From Straminergon stramineum (Eukaryota; Streptophyta; Bryopsida; Hypnales; Calliergonaceae), in NCBI GenBank assembly GCA_963920665.1, contig OY987266.1, positions 20,076,248-20,140,247 of the forward strand: a DNA stretch of 64,000 nucleotides, read 5' to 3'. The translations under genes were made by a program, and so were the position numbers. Of the stretch, positions 12,154 to 23,997 are shown in pieces. The notes under the pieces were generated by a model, which worked only from the letters and a program-made list of their open reading frames with translations, did not search any database and was not told the DNA's origin. Each line of letters opens with the position of its first letter. Positions within the stretch are counted from its first letter, which is position 1.

Positions 12154-12725
12154 GAGCTTGTGGGCTTTTAGAACCTCCTACCTTATTGTGTCTAGTTACT
12201 ATCATGGCTTTTTTTTTCATTTTTTATGAAGTGCCAAAGTGGCAATATTAAATGTTATAGTAATGCTCCAAATTACAACATTCATCCACATATTGGATGT
12301 ATAACATGGTTTTCATCCACAATTTGGCAATTTCATCTAAGATTTTTTTAATTCAAAGTTGTTTGGCAATTTTATCCAAGTTTCTTGACATTTTTTTCGG
12401 CATTTTTCGGCCAAATTATTTTTTCTAGTGCAATTTAGCACCAAAAAGCCAAAAATAAAGCCTTGGCTACTACTTTTAGGTTGTTCAGAATTTCATATTG
12501 TCTTGTTGGTAAGTGAAAGGAGGTTCCACTGTACCATGCCATTTGGATACAATATGCATAAGTTATGGAGGATCAAAGTTTGTTTCTAATAGCATTTCTT
12601 CCATATAGGTACATAATTGGTTTTGGAGATGTACACAATCTGAAGATGGTGGTTTAAGGTCATATGCCATTTGGGGGGTGTCTACCATAATTAGTGTGGC
12701 TTGGTTGTTCCCATTCTCTCGGACA

Positions 12726-12981
12726 AGCTTATAGTTGTATGACGAGCTTCTTGCAGAGGTCCAATCAAGGGTGAATGTAAAAAAAAGCCCCTATTTTGTG
12801 CCAAAAAAACTTTAATGGTAACTCCTTCTGAATCAAAATTGGGGTCTCTGATTGCAACTATGAACTCAAATTTTGCGAAAAACAATTTGCGCAGCAAATA
12901 AAAGGTTCCTGCGTTTTCCCCAGGGATAAAATACGGGGGCAAAACTGCCTCCACAGGAGTCTCGTCATACAACTATAAGCT
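12726..12981. repeat. Inverted-repeat MITE, 256 bp, perfect 21-base ends
   Basis: The ends are AGCTTATAGTTGTATGACGA(G) and its exact reverse complement at 12961-12981. The interior shares phrases with the element at 29842-30103 (CCCCTATTTTG, TCTGATTGCAA, TTTGCGAAAAA-like), so the two probably belong to one family whose termini have diverged. The perfect ends suggest fairly recent activity. No coding frame is supported. Confidence 0.75.
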
Positions 12982-12989
12982 CGACCCCG

Positions 12990-13432
12990 TTCTCTCCCCT
13001 CTCATAAATATTTATTTAGCCTTCTGGTTCCAGTCGGGCCCTCTTTCTGACACAAAATCATTAGGAAACAGGCTTGCATCCCCTGTCTGAGCTCATCTGG
13101 GCTCATCTTTCAATTCCCTTCTGGACAGGCTTTTGCCGCACCTCTGCAGTCTGCAAGGGCGTACATAATATTATACGTACAGCCACCTACGATTTGGTAC
13201 GCTTTGTTTGTCCGTCACTCTGTCACTGGGGAAATTGGAAATTGGAACATGATGGACGCAACGCGACGCGCACTTGGGACACGCAGGTGCAGGTACGTGG
13301 GATGATGTACTGGACACGTAGAAAACTCACCTTGCAATCACCACCGATGCCAACCTTAAGTGCATTGTCAACCGCCGGTGGCCTGAGAAGGAGGTTCATA
13401 CTGCTAACATGGGGGTGAGGGCACTAATTAAA
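12990..13432. other. GC-richer intergenic patch
   Basis: This patch is less AT-rich than its surroundings and contains a 114-codon open frame (13074-13418). I do not recognise the product and see no splice or homology support. It may be part of a decayed gene or element. Confidence 0.3.
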
Positions 13433-13598
13433 TAAGGTATGTGCACCTAAAATTGACATTCTCCTCATTACAACACCTACGTAGAACAGTCGAAGATTTC
13501 AAGCTTGGATTTTTGGACAGGTGTAGATAGGCACTATAACAAAACATGGTTAAAAAAACGCAATTAGAAGAGTGTCACTTTTAGGTGCACATATCTTA
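13433..13598. repeat. TA-flanked AGGTA-type MITE, ~166 bp
   Basis: The left end reads TA-AGGTATGTGCACCTAAAA and the right end TTTTAGGTGCACATATCT-TA, an inverted repeat of about 25 bases with small mismatches. TA flanks and AGGTA-like termini place it with the AGGTA set. Confidence 0.65.
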
Positions 13599-14284
13599 CT
13601 CTTAGTGTTTGCAAAGGAATTGGGGGAGCATTGCCACCCCTATCCCATATAAGGTAGGCAAGCCTATGATTATCACCTTGATTTGGAATTTGAAAATCTT
13701 GGGGCGAACTAGAAGAGGGGCAAGTATTTTTTTTAAAGTTTTGTGCTTGTTTCACAAATCAAACCCTAGTGGCATTGTAATTTTCCAATTAAAATTGTAA
13801 TTTATGTGAATTTTTGAGTTGGTATGCCCTGAAATTACAAAACTACACCTAGAGTGGAGTCATAAACGTCCCATAAACAACCCATAACTACCTTTCTATG
13901 TATTTATTGGCATGTAAGTATTCTCCAAGAAAGGATTGACATAAAACCCCATTTGGGCATTAATGCATTGATTTTGTCAAAAAATAAATGGATTTGGATA
14001 TTGTTATAGACAGAATTGGATTCGTCTACTTTATTGGTTCAAGATGGCAAGGGTAAAGGTTGACCTCCTTAGCACACACCATCTTGGAGTTGGAACCTAA
14101 TTTTTTGTAGTATATAACAATGTCAAATGCAATCCCTAAAAACTTCATTGTCCATAAGCAATCACCCATACTAAGTGTCTTTCCTAGTCACTAGGCCTGT
14201 TAGCTACGTATATAGAGTTTGCCAAGTGGGCGATGCCATGGAGATTTAGCCCCACTCTCCCTAGTGACAATGCTCCAAGTATGA

Positions 14285-14433
14285 TAAGAGACCCTATTTG
14301 CGTCATAATTCAAAAGCTACCTTGATTTGCACCACTATATTTGGGTACTTTACATTTGAAATGTTTTCAAATGTTTTATATCGACATATAGCATAGTGAC
14401 CATGAAGTGGCGCAAATAGGGGTTCTTACCTTA
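14285..14433. repeat. TA-flanked MITE, ~149 bp
   Basis: The left end reads TA-AGAGACCCTATTTGCG and the right end CGCAAATAGGGGTTCTTACCT-TA. The arms pair over about 15 bases with a small length difference at the tip. TA flanks are present. A further AGGTAGGAGG-type end at 14449 has no partner nearby and may be a solo end. Confidence 0.55.
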
Positions 14434-17400
14434 TGTGGCAATATAAGGTAGGAGGATCACCAAAATACGAGCATATTCCCAAAAGCAAGCCATAAAGAAA
14501 CTAGAAAAAAGTAGATGTTTGTTGCACTCTCTTCAAAGTGTGAATATTAAAAATAGTGTGTGGTTATAGAAAATCTACCAATTCAACTTTGACCTCTTAT
14601 AACTCTTGCATATTATAATATTATAAAAAATTGTTTCTAATTTTCATCCAACTTTAATGTAATCTTTTTGTGTAATTAAAAAATGATGGCTTCTTGATAC
14701 TCAATAATACTTTGCTCCATTGAAGGTGATTGTACCTCAAGATTCAAGCTTTGTAGTTTCTATACCCTCATTTGTAGTAATTTTGTAGATCAAATATGAT
14801 ATTCTTTTAACCCTTTAATTTTTTTTGTAACAAAGTTGGAAAATACTACCAAAACTATTTTTAAAATAGGTCTTTCTAGAGAAGTACTAAAAAACAAAGT
14901 TTACTCGTTTTTTAGAATTTGTAATTGTAGGATTTTCTTATTGACTACTATCAAGGTCACATAAAAAAATTGAGGGGTTGAGGACAATGTAAATGTGAGA
15001 CCATATACAATATGTAAATTTTAGCAAAATATTTTTTTCATAATTACACGGGTCTTTGACAACTTGGATTTGCCATACTTTCAAAAGCATATAGTATATG
15101 TGAAGGCCATTAGTAAAGGATTAACTATGATTAGAGAAATCTAAAGGGATCTTTTTGTTTCTAGAAGACATATAAATTTATGTACAAGATTGTACATGAA
15201 CCTTGTAACAAAAATGAAATATGAATTAGTATCATATTACGGTAATAGGGAAAGTAAATATGAAGAATATATCCCAAAAAAGAATAGGAGAATTCTCAAC
15301 AACTAGAAATATCACAATGGACAAATACTATCTTTGGAGATATTTTATATAACATCCATAGATTCCATCATAGAATCTTTTAATTGTGCATATTTTGAGA
15401 GTTGGGATACTATAAATTTATTAGTTCTATTTCATTTCATTTTGGTTGATTCCTACATAAGATGGGCCCAATCAAACCTTTGTTGATGTAAAAGATGACC
15501 AAAGTATCCGTATTTGATCTTCATACCAAACTTTGCCATTGCTCAAAATAGTGATGACTCTTGCTATTGGGCTTCACCTCTTTCATTTATTTAGGGAACA
15601 CAATTGTGATTTTAGCCAATTATGATAAATTTTATATGTTGTTGGTTTATTTCAAACTTGTTATTTCTAAATTTTTTGATAAAAATACACAAATTAATTT
15701 TCAAACTTCTAATTATTGTTATGAATCCAACTACGTGTTTATTTTTTGTAAGAATGTACAAGACAAAAAGTGATTGATGATTGATTTTCAATATTCACCA
15801 ATGTGCCTTGTGCCATTGCCACAATCAAAATAGAAGTAAAAGTATTTTTCTAATTTTTTTGTTCATAAAAACTTTGAAATTCAATAACTTTTACATTGTA
15901 GATCCAAACACCAGGAAACAAGCCCGTGCATGCCTCCTTGCCGAGGGCTTTTCAACGGTACTAAGAACGTGACCAAGAGATGCACGGTCTAGGAGATCTC
16001 AATGTAACAAACAAACAAACAAACTATCCTAAGGTATGGATACATAAACAAATAACATACATATTCATCTAGTCAATGATTGCAATAAATGCATAGTTGA
16101 TCACCATCAATGGTGACAACCCATCCTTTCATTATCATCAAATGATAAAACCATTACAGTTTGTCAACACTTAGCCTATAAATTTTTAAATTTGTTTTAA
16201 GGAGACACATCCATTTCCATCCCACCCAAGTGTGTCTTCATGTACCAATGTAGTACATTATAGAAAACAGATATACACCAATAATACACAAGGAATAATT
16301 CTTAATTGGACCAAAATAGGTAGGTCTACCCCTAAGGTAAACTACCCCATTCCAATCCATACTCCCATTATGGACATCTAGAAAAAGCCCTATTCTAGAT
16401 TGTTTGCATTAGACAAAAAGAAAATAAGAATGAAAGAAATAATTGTTTACTTTAGGGAGTTAATTGCACAAAATGAAGATAACATGTGCCTATAATGGGT
16501 AGAATCTATGCCTTAATTACATACTCTCATCAATTCACTCTAAGTTAGCCTCAAATCAATGCAAATCAATTCATTATAGTGATAGAAATTAGTAGTTGGT
16601 ATTGAAGTCCTTACGGACTAGGGTTTGATTTTTAATTTTTGGAGGCGTTGAAGTGACAATTAACAAGAAAATGATGCAGCCAAATATTTTAGTATTCATC
16701 TCTTTCTCTCTCAATATATATTTTTTCTTGAAACACATGGACAATTTCCATTGAAAAGGCGGTTCATCTATATTTTGGATAGAACTAAAATTGCATCCAC
16801 ATATTTAGATGAGTTTCATTTAAAATTGGCAACTTTGTCCCAATTCTTTTCAAAAATTGAAACAACTTTGCATCATCATCCAATTTTTCTTCAAATTTTT
16901 CCTTGAGTTTTGATGCTTTCCAATTCTTTTTGGGTGCTTTCAAGCATTCTGATGCCTAAAGAAAGACATTATTATGGACTGGATCGGACACAAGTTGGTA
17001 GAAGCCCTACAGTAGCTGTTTTTTTGACAATAACAATGATAAGCATGTCTACGGTTTGGAATGGGATACTCAAGGCAACACTCTTTTATTGGTTTTAAAA
17101 AAATCATATAATGTCCATTTTTTTTCCCAATTGTATCATTGTTTCCTATTGCTTGTCTACCACTGAAATTTAAATTTATTCTGCTTGTAATGAGGGTAGT
17201 TTACCCAATATCAAGTCTCAAATTTTCAAAAAAATTGAACAATGAGGGGGGCAGTTCCCTTCCCTCCCAATTGTCAGTGTTCAATTAGTATCTGAGTTCT
17301 GCACACAACCATTTTCCAAAGTCACTAAATAATGCATCAAATTGGCAGAGAATTGAACAAACAGGCAGACTGACTTAACTTAACTTAAGTACGTCAATCA

Positions 17401-17520
17401 CAAGTTTGAAATCTTGTCACAAGACTCCGGGTTTAAAAATTAAAAAAAAAATCTTGTCACAACCTGTTAGTTTTAAAAAATCTGAAAATCTGAAAATTTA
17501 GCTGAAATAGTAAATATCGT
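14434..17520. other. AT-rich intergenic stretch without a recognised gene
   Basis: No gene or clear element boundary was found over about 3 kb. Short ORFs (15561-15773, 15781-15972, 16910-17098) show no recognisable domains. Around 16725-16760 there is a reverse-orientation copy of the LINE 3' phrase (TGGACAATTTCCATTGAAA next to an A/T run), a probable tiny LINE tail. Confidence 0.45.
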
Positions 17521-17524
17521 TGCC

Positions 17525-18453
17525 CAGGTCTCATCCTTCTGGTTCTGTGTACTCTTTCCCCTTTCAATGGAAAATGTCCATGTGTTTCAAAAATAAATTA
17601 AATTAAAAACAAAATCTTTTCACATTCCAGCAGAAAACATTAACTTAGAACATGACAAATAACATTAGTCCACCAATCCAAGGCCCCCAAAGTATTACTT
17701 TAAACCCATACTTCCACTATTTCAATCCACATGAGATGATATTCTTCGTACACACAACATGGGTAGAATAAGCTTATATTAATTAGTGTAGACATTATAT
17801 TGATTATTGTGCAAAGGGGGCGGTGCACAGTTTCCCACAAAATGTAGTTAAGATACACCCTGACCCCCCATTCAATGGAAATCGTCCATGTATTTCAAAA
17901 AAAAAGATACACTGTGGCTTTCAAACATATTATATGCTCTTTCAGGTGCTCTGTTCTCTTCAATTGTCCAGCCTCTTTTGGCTTGGCCACTTTGTACTGT
18001 GACTTTTTTAATGCAATGGATTCCCATTTGTTTCAAAAACAAAAACAAAAACAAACATATTATATCCTCCAGGGGTTTTGCCGTCGGCTTTCCACCGTTT
18101 GTTCTTGAAAAATTCTTGGAATAAACTCTGGGTTTAAAAAACAAACATATTATATGCTGTGGGTCACTGGAAAAAAATAAAAAAGAGCCCAAGTGGCTGT
18201 ATTTGAAGGTACTATGAAGATAAGGGAAGGGAAAGTCACCCTATTGGCTCCTCAAATTCTGATGAGATCATTTGGCCGGATGGTTGGAGAAATATCAAAT
18301 ATCTTTTAGTTTTAGAATGGGGAACCAATATACAAAGTAATAAGAAGTGGAATCATAATTTTTTCACAACTCCAGGGCTTGGCCCTCATCTTTCTGCCAT
18401 TTGTTCTTGGTTTTCTTCTTGGAATAAACTCGGGGTTTAAAAAAAAAAAATTC
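17525..18453 (+). mobile_element. Head-to-tail cluster of LINE 3' ends with A-rich tails
   Basis: At least four short 3' ends follow each other in the same orientation: about 17570-17620 (CAATGGAAAATGTCCATGTG then A-rich), 17870-17912 (CAATGGAAATCGTCCATG then poly-A), 17940-18057 (TTGTCCAGCC, GGCTTGGCC, then CAAAAACAAAAACAAAAAC) and 18070-18143 (CTTTCCACCGTTTGTTCTTG, GAATAAACTCTGGG then A-rich). A fifth lies at 18368-18453 (GGAATAAACTCGGGG then 11 or more A). They fall into two tail types. No coding sequence remains; these are severely 5'-truncated insertions. Confidence 0.65.
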
Positions 18454-18599
18454 ACAATGTTGTGTCATATTTATGGGATTTTGAAGCAATTTGTCCTGAA
18501 GTTCATGAGCAAGTGTCAATAGGTCATTCATGTAATTGTCAGATTTGGTCATCAATAATGGTCATCTTACTCACTTGAAATGGTCATAATTTTCTCCAT

Positions 18600-19125
18600 C
18601 ATCTCCTTGGAACGACCCCAATTCTGGGACCCCATAGAAGGCTAGAACACACACAGTGTATTTTTGGATCCAAGTTACCACAGAAATTCCACAGGGTTAG
18701 GACCATATGGCACACCCTTAGAGGCTTAGCCTTATGGCTTATTTGGATCCCATGCAATAGCCTAGTCTTTAACCAGGAACGTTGGCCACTAGTTAGGATT
18801 CATGGGACTTTATGGGATGGCCTACTAGATTCAGGTAGGGCAGCCTTCATCAAAGCGCAACAGAAAGTTCGTAATCGTCCCCAACTCGCTAGAAGGGTAT
18901 GGTCGAGCTTTGATGAGATTTGGACCCAGTCCCCGGTGTTAGCTACTAGGGTAGGGGATACAGTGGTGTGGAACAGGTTTGCGCCTGTCCCATGTCAATT
19001 CTCTTGATGCTCTTTTTTTTCTCTCCCCTGTTTGTCCAGCCTTTGGCTTGGCTGTTGTTTTTGTGGTGTTTCTGCAACGGATAATCGTCCGTTCGCTTCA
19101 AAAAAAGAAAAGAAAAGAAAAGAAA
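18600..19125 (+). mobile_element. 5'-truncated LINE with C-terminal reverse-transcriptase tail
   Basis: The + strand reads WHTLRGLALWLIWIPCN, then LVRIHGTLWDGLLDSGRAAF, then VWSSFDEIWTQSP and VGDTVVWNRFAP before a stop near 19005. This is a second homologue of the reverse-transcriptase tail at 7.8-8.07 kb. A 3' untranslated part follows (TTTGTCCAGCCTTTGGCTTG, GATAATCGTCCGTTCGCTTC), ending in an (AAAAG)n tail at about 19100-19125. Polymerase and endonuclease regions are absent, so the copy is dead on arrival. Confidence 0.7.
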
Positions 19126-19335
19126 TGGTCATAATTGTGGTTTGAATGATCACAATGAGAGGTCCCCCATTGTTGTTGTTGTTGCATTGGAAGACTATAA
19201 TACTAGTAAGAAAGTCACAAAAACCTACTTAAACTTTGAATTTTTGTTGTTAGTTGGAAAATTGGAACCCTTTGTGAAAAATTGGAACATATTACAATAC
19301 ACAAGACATACTTTACTTGTTGCTTAGTTCTCATA

Positions 19336-19336
19336 A

Positions 19337-19396
<60 letters not shown>
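19336..19396. repeat. (TAA)n microsatellite, about 20 units
   Basis: An uninterrupted ATA/TAA trinucleotide run of about 60 bases. Read in reverse it gives a poly-leucine frame, which is an artefact of the repeat. It is likely length-polymorphic. Confidence 0.95.
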
Positions 19397-19862
19397 TTGA
19401 TTGCTTTTAGTTTTTTGAAGTCCATTTTTAAGAAAAGAGTCACACTGATTCTTTTCCTACTTAGGTGAAATAAAATAAAACCTTCTCTAGAAAGACCCAG
19501 CGGATTTTTTTTCATTTTCAGATAACAGTCAGAGAGGACCAGCAAAGCAGCCTAAATTACAACCCGCAGGGAAGATTGAAAACGAGCAGGAGCACCGAAT
19601 TGGGAACACTAAATCAATTAAAGAGACCCATCTGAAAAATATCAAATTTTGAAGATCTAACTTCAAAATTGCACAAAATTTGACTGAATTTTACATTTTT
19701 TCAAGAAAAGAATTGAGTGATTGTTGGGCAAACAAATATTAATTTGAACATGATATTTTGTTGTACAAGATTAATAATGACTTTTGTATACAAATTTTTG
19801 TAAGTTATAAAAATATCAACCATATGTAAGTTGTAGTGAAATTATGACTTGTACATAAGTTT

Positions 19863-20330
19863 TAAGGTAAAAGAGACCATTTAGGACCAAACAGGGGGGT
19901 TTGCCCTCTTATCATTTCTGAACTTTTTGTTCCAAGAGAAAGTCAACTGATAGAAATGGCAAGAGCAGTTGAAACTATATTTTTTCGAGAGTGTGAATTT
20001 GTTATGAATTTTTGAAGTGTTCAACCCATCACAACCTAAAAGAATCTGTAGACTACCCCAAAATCAATAAAAATTGATCCCATAACACTCATCTTACTCA
20101 CCTATTGCAGTCACAATATTTTTTAACACTAAAGACTTGAAAAAGGCACTTCCTACAATGAACTAACACTAAAAAACTGAAAGTTCCTATTGTAGTCATT
20201 GAATACTCCATTTCAATTAGCTAAGACATTGAATGTGGCCCAAATCTCAACACCTAAAAGAATAACATCATGGGGACATTCTTAGGAGTCTACAATGGGT
20301 AAAAGGTCCATAATGGGTTGTTTTACCTTA
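19863..20330. repeat. TA-flanked AGGTA element, ~468 bp
   Basis: It begins TA-AGGTAAAAGAGACCATTTAG and ends TAATGGGTTGTTTTACCT-TA. The interior resembles that of 23071-23616 (AATTTGTTATGAATTTTTGA, then 'tagactacc..aaa'), so the two are diverged copies of one family. No coding capacity. Confidence 0.6.
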
Positions 20331-21399
20331 CTAGATTTCTTCTCCCCTTCCTCCTTTCCCCTATAATTCCTCATTCATAACAACAACGGAAACTTGGGTT
20401 ATCTAGACTAGGAAAATGACTACAAGTAGATCCACTAGTGGTCAAATTCATCATGTAGGTCTTCTTTGGTGTCATTTTTCTAGTGCATCCAACCCAAGTT
20501 TGTATTAGTGCAACATTGTGGTATATGGTAATATAAACATTAAAAAAACCTTTTGGTTTCTTGGTTGAAACAAATACCAAAAAAACAACTTCATTGCACA
20601 AACAAAATTGCACGTTCCATTGACACCAAGTTGACACTGCCCAAAAAGTATTTGACAAAGAGACAACTTGAAGTGAAATTAGATTTAGATTAGGTCATGA
20701 ATTTTGACAAGATGTGCATTGAAAGTGAATCTTTTGTAAAGTAGAACAACGCAATGCCAATTAATCACCCAATATTGACATTTAGTGGCCCCTCTCATTA
20801 CCACAATCTCAGCAACCCTTTTCCATCATGATTATGCACTTAGGGAGGGGGACATGTGAATGTATGGTTTAGGCATGGGTCTACCCATGCTTCACCAATT
20901 TAGTCCCAAGAAACTTTGAAAAATTACAAAAAATTCATTTTGTTTCGGAATGTCTTGATTCTACTTGCAAATACCTTCTCTCAAACTTCCCAATCTCTGA
21001 AAAATATGGGAGTTCAAAAATTGCTTCTCCAAAGTACCCAGATTGCAAATCTAGGTGGTCATCAGCTGATGTACCTTACCTTATAAAGATCATTGCAAGT
21101 CCGTTTTCATTTGTTTCAAAAAAATAAGATCATTGCAAGACGCATGAAACACTTGTTGATAGAATGAAGTATGGTTACCATTTATTTTTGTAAATTTAAA
21201 AAAAAAAAAATGAAGTACCTAAGTAGTAAGTACCTGTTCAGTTTCCTTGATAATTACGCTATTCGAGAGTTCAATGAACACCCGTCACTGCTGGCTTCTG
21301 GCCTAAGAAACCAACTTGATGAAATTGATTGTACAGATTGACTTACGGAAACTTAACTTATGTCTTAACTTAGCTGCAGTCTGTGTCAAGCAATGTTTG
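20331..21399. other. Intergenic stretch without a recognised gene
   Basis: No domain-bearing ORF was found. Near 21105-21125 a phrase ending TTCATTTGTTTCAAAAAAA resembles the LINE tail type seen at 18.0 kb. Confidence 0.4.
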
Positions 21400-21686
21400 T
21401 AAGGTAGGGACATCCCAAAGGGTGACTATTTCTGGCACATCATAGTTTACTATTATTGGACTAGTCAAAAAAATTATATTTTTCTTGTTACCAACCAAAA
21501 GAGGATTATTATAAATCTTTTGTTTTGATGTTCTGTGCAAAACTTATAAAGTGGTCCAGTTTTTTTGATAGATGATCTAAAATTGTTTTATTCTTTAGTG
21601 GAGGTAGATATTGTTTACTCAAATGTACAATAAGTGAAGATCATGGCACTTTTGGGGTGGTGACACATTTCAGTATCCCTACCTTA
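21400..21686. repeat. TA-flanked AGGTAGGGA MITE, ~287 bp
   Basis: Left end TA-AGGTAGGGACATCCCAAA; right end CAGTATCCCTACCT-TA. The outermost 9-10 bases are exact inverted repeats and the sub-terminal sequence is more diverged. It shares the TA/AGGTA end signature with the 330-bp family but has an unrelated interior. Confidence 0.65.
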
Positions 21687-21847
21687 AGTATCCCAAGACA
21701 CAAATGCATTCTCAATTTGCAAGATAACAATGATTCCAGTACCATTTAATCCCTAAGTGCTCAATCTTTGATACTCCAAGATGAATTTTCTACTAGTGTA
21801 GATTGCGTAAGACATACAATTTCAAGTTTTCAAACTATGTCAAGGAC

Positions 21848-21930
21848 ATTTTTTTGAAACCTAGAGTTTATTCCAAGAAAGTAACCAAGAACAAACGGTG
21901 GAAAGCTGAGGGTAGTGCTCTGGAGAGAGA
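21848..21930 (-). mobile_element. LINE 3' end, reverse orientation
   Basis: Read on the minus strand this is the GAATAAACTC-type LINE tail: GCTTTCCACCGTTTGTTCTTG (split here for length: GCTTTCCACCG / TTTGTTCTTG), then GAATAAACTCTAGG and an A run. It matches 18.08-18.14 kb closely, showing that the family inserted in both orientations. Confidence 0.6.
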
Positions 21931-23070
21931 AAAAACCCAACCAAACACACAACCAAGAGTCACCATTTTACACAAAAGGCACCATAAGTGGGTTTCCTAA
22001 GATGTTGGGTGACAACTCTATCTTGTCTAGAGCCAAAGAATCAATTCCTAAGCCAAGTATTATTGAATTTCCACAAGAACTTGTTGGAGCTACCAGGGAA
22101 CTTCTCACACAAGATGGAGGTCATGTGCCAAGCCATCCACCTATAGTCAAGAGTTGCCTCCCAAATAAGTTGTTCAAGCTTCACCTGGGACTATGCATCT
22201 TGATTGAACCCCCATGCATTCCTTACCTAGTCAGCTCAAATAAGTGACCAAATTGAAGCACTGTACCTTGATTTTTTGGGAAGGCTTGAGCCCAATAGAC
22301 ATTGCTACTAGGTGAGTGTGGTAGGTCCCATCTGTCCTATGTTAAGGACATTGTTGTGTCTTTTTACAATGTGCCATTTCATATGTATGTTTTTTCTCAT
22401 ATTGGTTCTCAAATTATTTTTCTTACAATTTAGCGATGTTGATTTTCAAAACTCCTCTTTGAAATTATTCTATAGTCCCCCCCCCCCTAAATGCAAGTAT
22501 GTTCCATATTAGTATTTAAATTTCTTGATTCAAAAAAAAAAATCTTCAAACACTAATTCACTAGTAAACAAATAATATAAAATTGAAGGTGAATTTACAT
22601 TGTAACTCATTACCAAAATTTCTTTTTGAAAACCACATATCCATTATACTCAAGTAATTTTAGAAGGAGTTGTCAAATTTTAGTTTCATATTCTTTCACT
22701 AGTTATTGGTTAGAAAAACCATTGATCCAAACACTTGAGTATGACCTATTTGTCATAGCTCATATTGTATAATTATTTGAAAGTCGTCGCTATATATTTT
22801 TTTATTAGATGACCTTTACATTTTGGGAAGTTTGGACTCCAACAACTACCCTTAAGAGTAAAGTATAAGTGTGATGAAGACCCTCATGGGAACTCAAAAA
22901 TTAATTCAAGTGCAACTTCATATTACAAAAATGTTCAATAAATAATGCTTAGAAGCCAACTAAACATTTTATATGTAATGTTTGATCTTGAAAACTCAAT
23001 GTCATGCTTGAATAGACCAAACTTGAAGCCCCAAGCTTGATCAAGATTTTCATACTAGACATTGTTCTAC
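21931..23070. other. Intergenic stretch without a recognised gene
   Basis: A 110-codon ORF (21915-22247) and a 66-codon ORF (22312-22512) have no recognisable motif. A run of 10 or more C is present near 22480. I see nothing else I can name. Confidence 0.4.
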
Positions 23071-23616
23071 CAAGGTAAACCATCCTATGATAGGCAAAAT
23101 GATTGGTTTGCCTTACTCACATTTTTGAAATTTTGAATTTTTTTTCCATATAAAGAAAAATATGAGGAATAAAAAGAGCAATTGAAATTTTATTTTTTTG
23201 TCAAAGTATAAATTTGTTATAAATTTTTGAAATGTGCTTCCTACTTAGCCCAAAACCATCTCTAGACTACTTCCAAACCATCATAAAGTATATCCATCAT
23301 GGTCATCAGACTGCTTAAAGCAATAACAATATTTCCTAACATGGATGCAATATTTTCTAACATAGGCATGATATAAAGGAATACAAAAGTTAGTTCTTGT
23401 AATAAATTTACACTAGAAAGGTGGAAGTTCCCAAATCAATCACTAATAACTCCATCACCATCACCCAAAGCATTGATTTTGGCCATTAATCTACTTCGTG
23501 AAATCCTAATCTCATTTTCTAGATAAAGTCTGTTATAGATTGATATAAGAATGTAATGGGTGTTTTTGTAGGTGTCTACATTAGAGAGTTGGCATGTTAT
23601 GGGCTGATTTACCTTA
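23071..23616. repeat. AGGTA-ended element, ~546 bp
   Basis: Left end AGGTAAACCATCCTATGAT (preceded by CA, not TA); right end GGGCTGATTTACCT-TA. It is a diverged relative of 19863-20330, sharing internal phrases around AAATTTGTTATAAATTTTTG. The lost TA on the left points to an older insertion. Confidence 0.5.
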
Positions 23617-23667
23617 TGCCATCAGACAAAGAGTGGGTCTTAAAGCTTAGTCTATTTGAGATAAAAC

Positions 23668-23997
23668 TAAGGTAGCAGGCTCGAAATTCGCACAAGCTCT
23701 AAAACCGCCCACCTCTTCAAATGTACACTACGTGTACATGGTTTTTTTTCATCTTTACAGGGATGTACCAACAGTGTACATTTGAGGAGGTGGGCGATTT
23801 TAGAGCCCTATACCATTTCAACTTCAAAAACTCATAACTAATTCTACAAAGCTCCAAAAAATATGAAACGACTTGGGTTAGATGTCAATTTCTCTTGTTT
23901 TTCAAGAAAAATTTACTGAAAAATATTTCAATAAGTTTCACCTCCCCAAAATTCAGTTTTAGCTCTTAGATGGGCACTTTATGAACCTCCTACCTTA
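23668..23997. mobile_element. Third copy of the 330-bp TA/AGGTA element (reverse orientation)
   Basis: 330 bp including TA flanks. It starts AGGTAGCAGGCTCGAAATTC and ends TTATGAACCTCCTACCT, the reverse complement arrangement of the 9723-10053 copy. The internal TGTACATTTGAGGAGGTG and AAGCTCTAAAACCGCCCACC phrases align with the other copies. It is uninterrupted and non-coding. Confidence 0.8.

Larger units (their letters stand above)
10769..12185. mobile_element. Second copy of the 330-bp TA/AGGTA element, carrying two nested insertions
   Basis: The left end (TA then AGGTAGGAGGTCCATAAAGC) and right end (GAACCTCCTACCT then TA) match the copy at 9723-10053. The span is 1417 bp. Subtracting the insertion at 10886-11026 (net 139 bp) and that at 11201-12153 (net 949 bp) leaves 329 bp, against 331 bp for the uninterrupted copy. 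The host element is therefore complete and was the first of the three to insert. There is no coding content. Confidence 0.8.

Noticed and set aside
13074..13418. 114-codon frame with an F-box-like look (FWTGFCRTSAVCKGV)
   Set aside because: The resemblance is a few residues only, with no supporting splice structure or downstream repeat domain.
19324..19545. Minus-strand frame with a long poly-leucine tract
   Set aside because: An artefact of the (TAA)n microsatellite.
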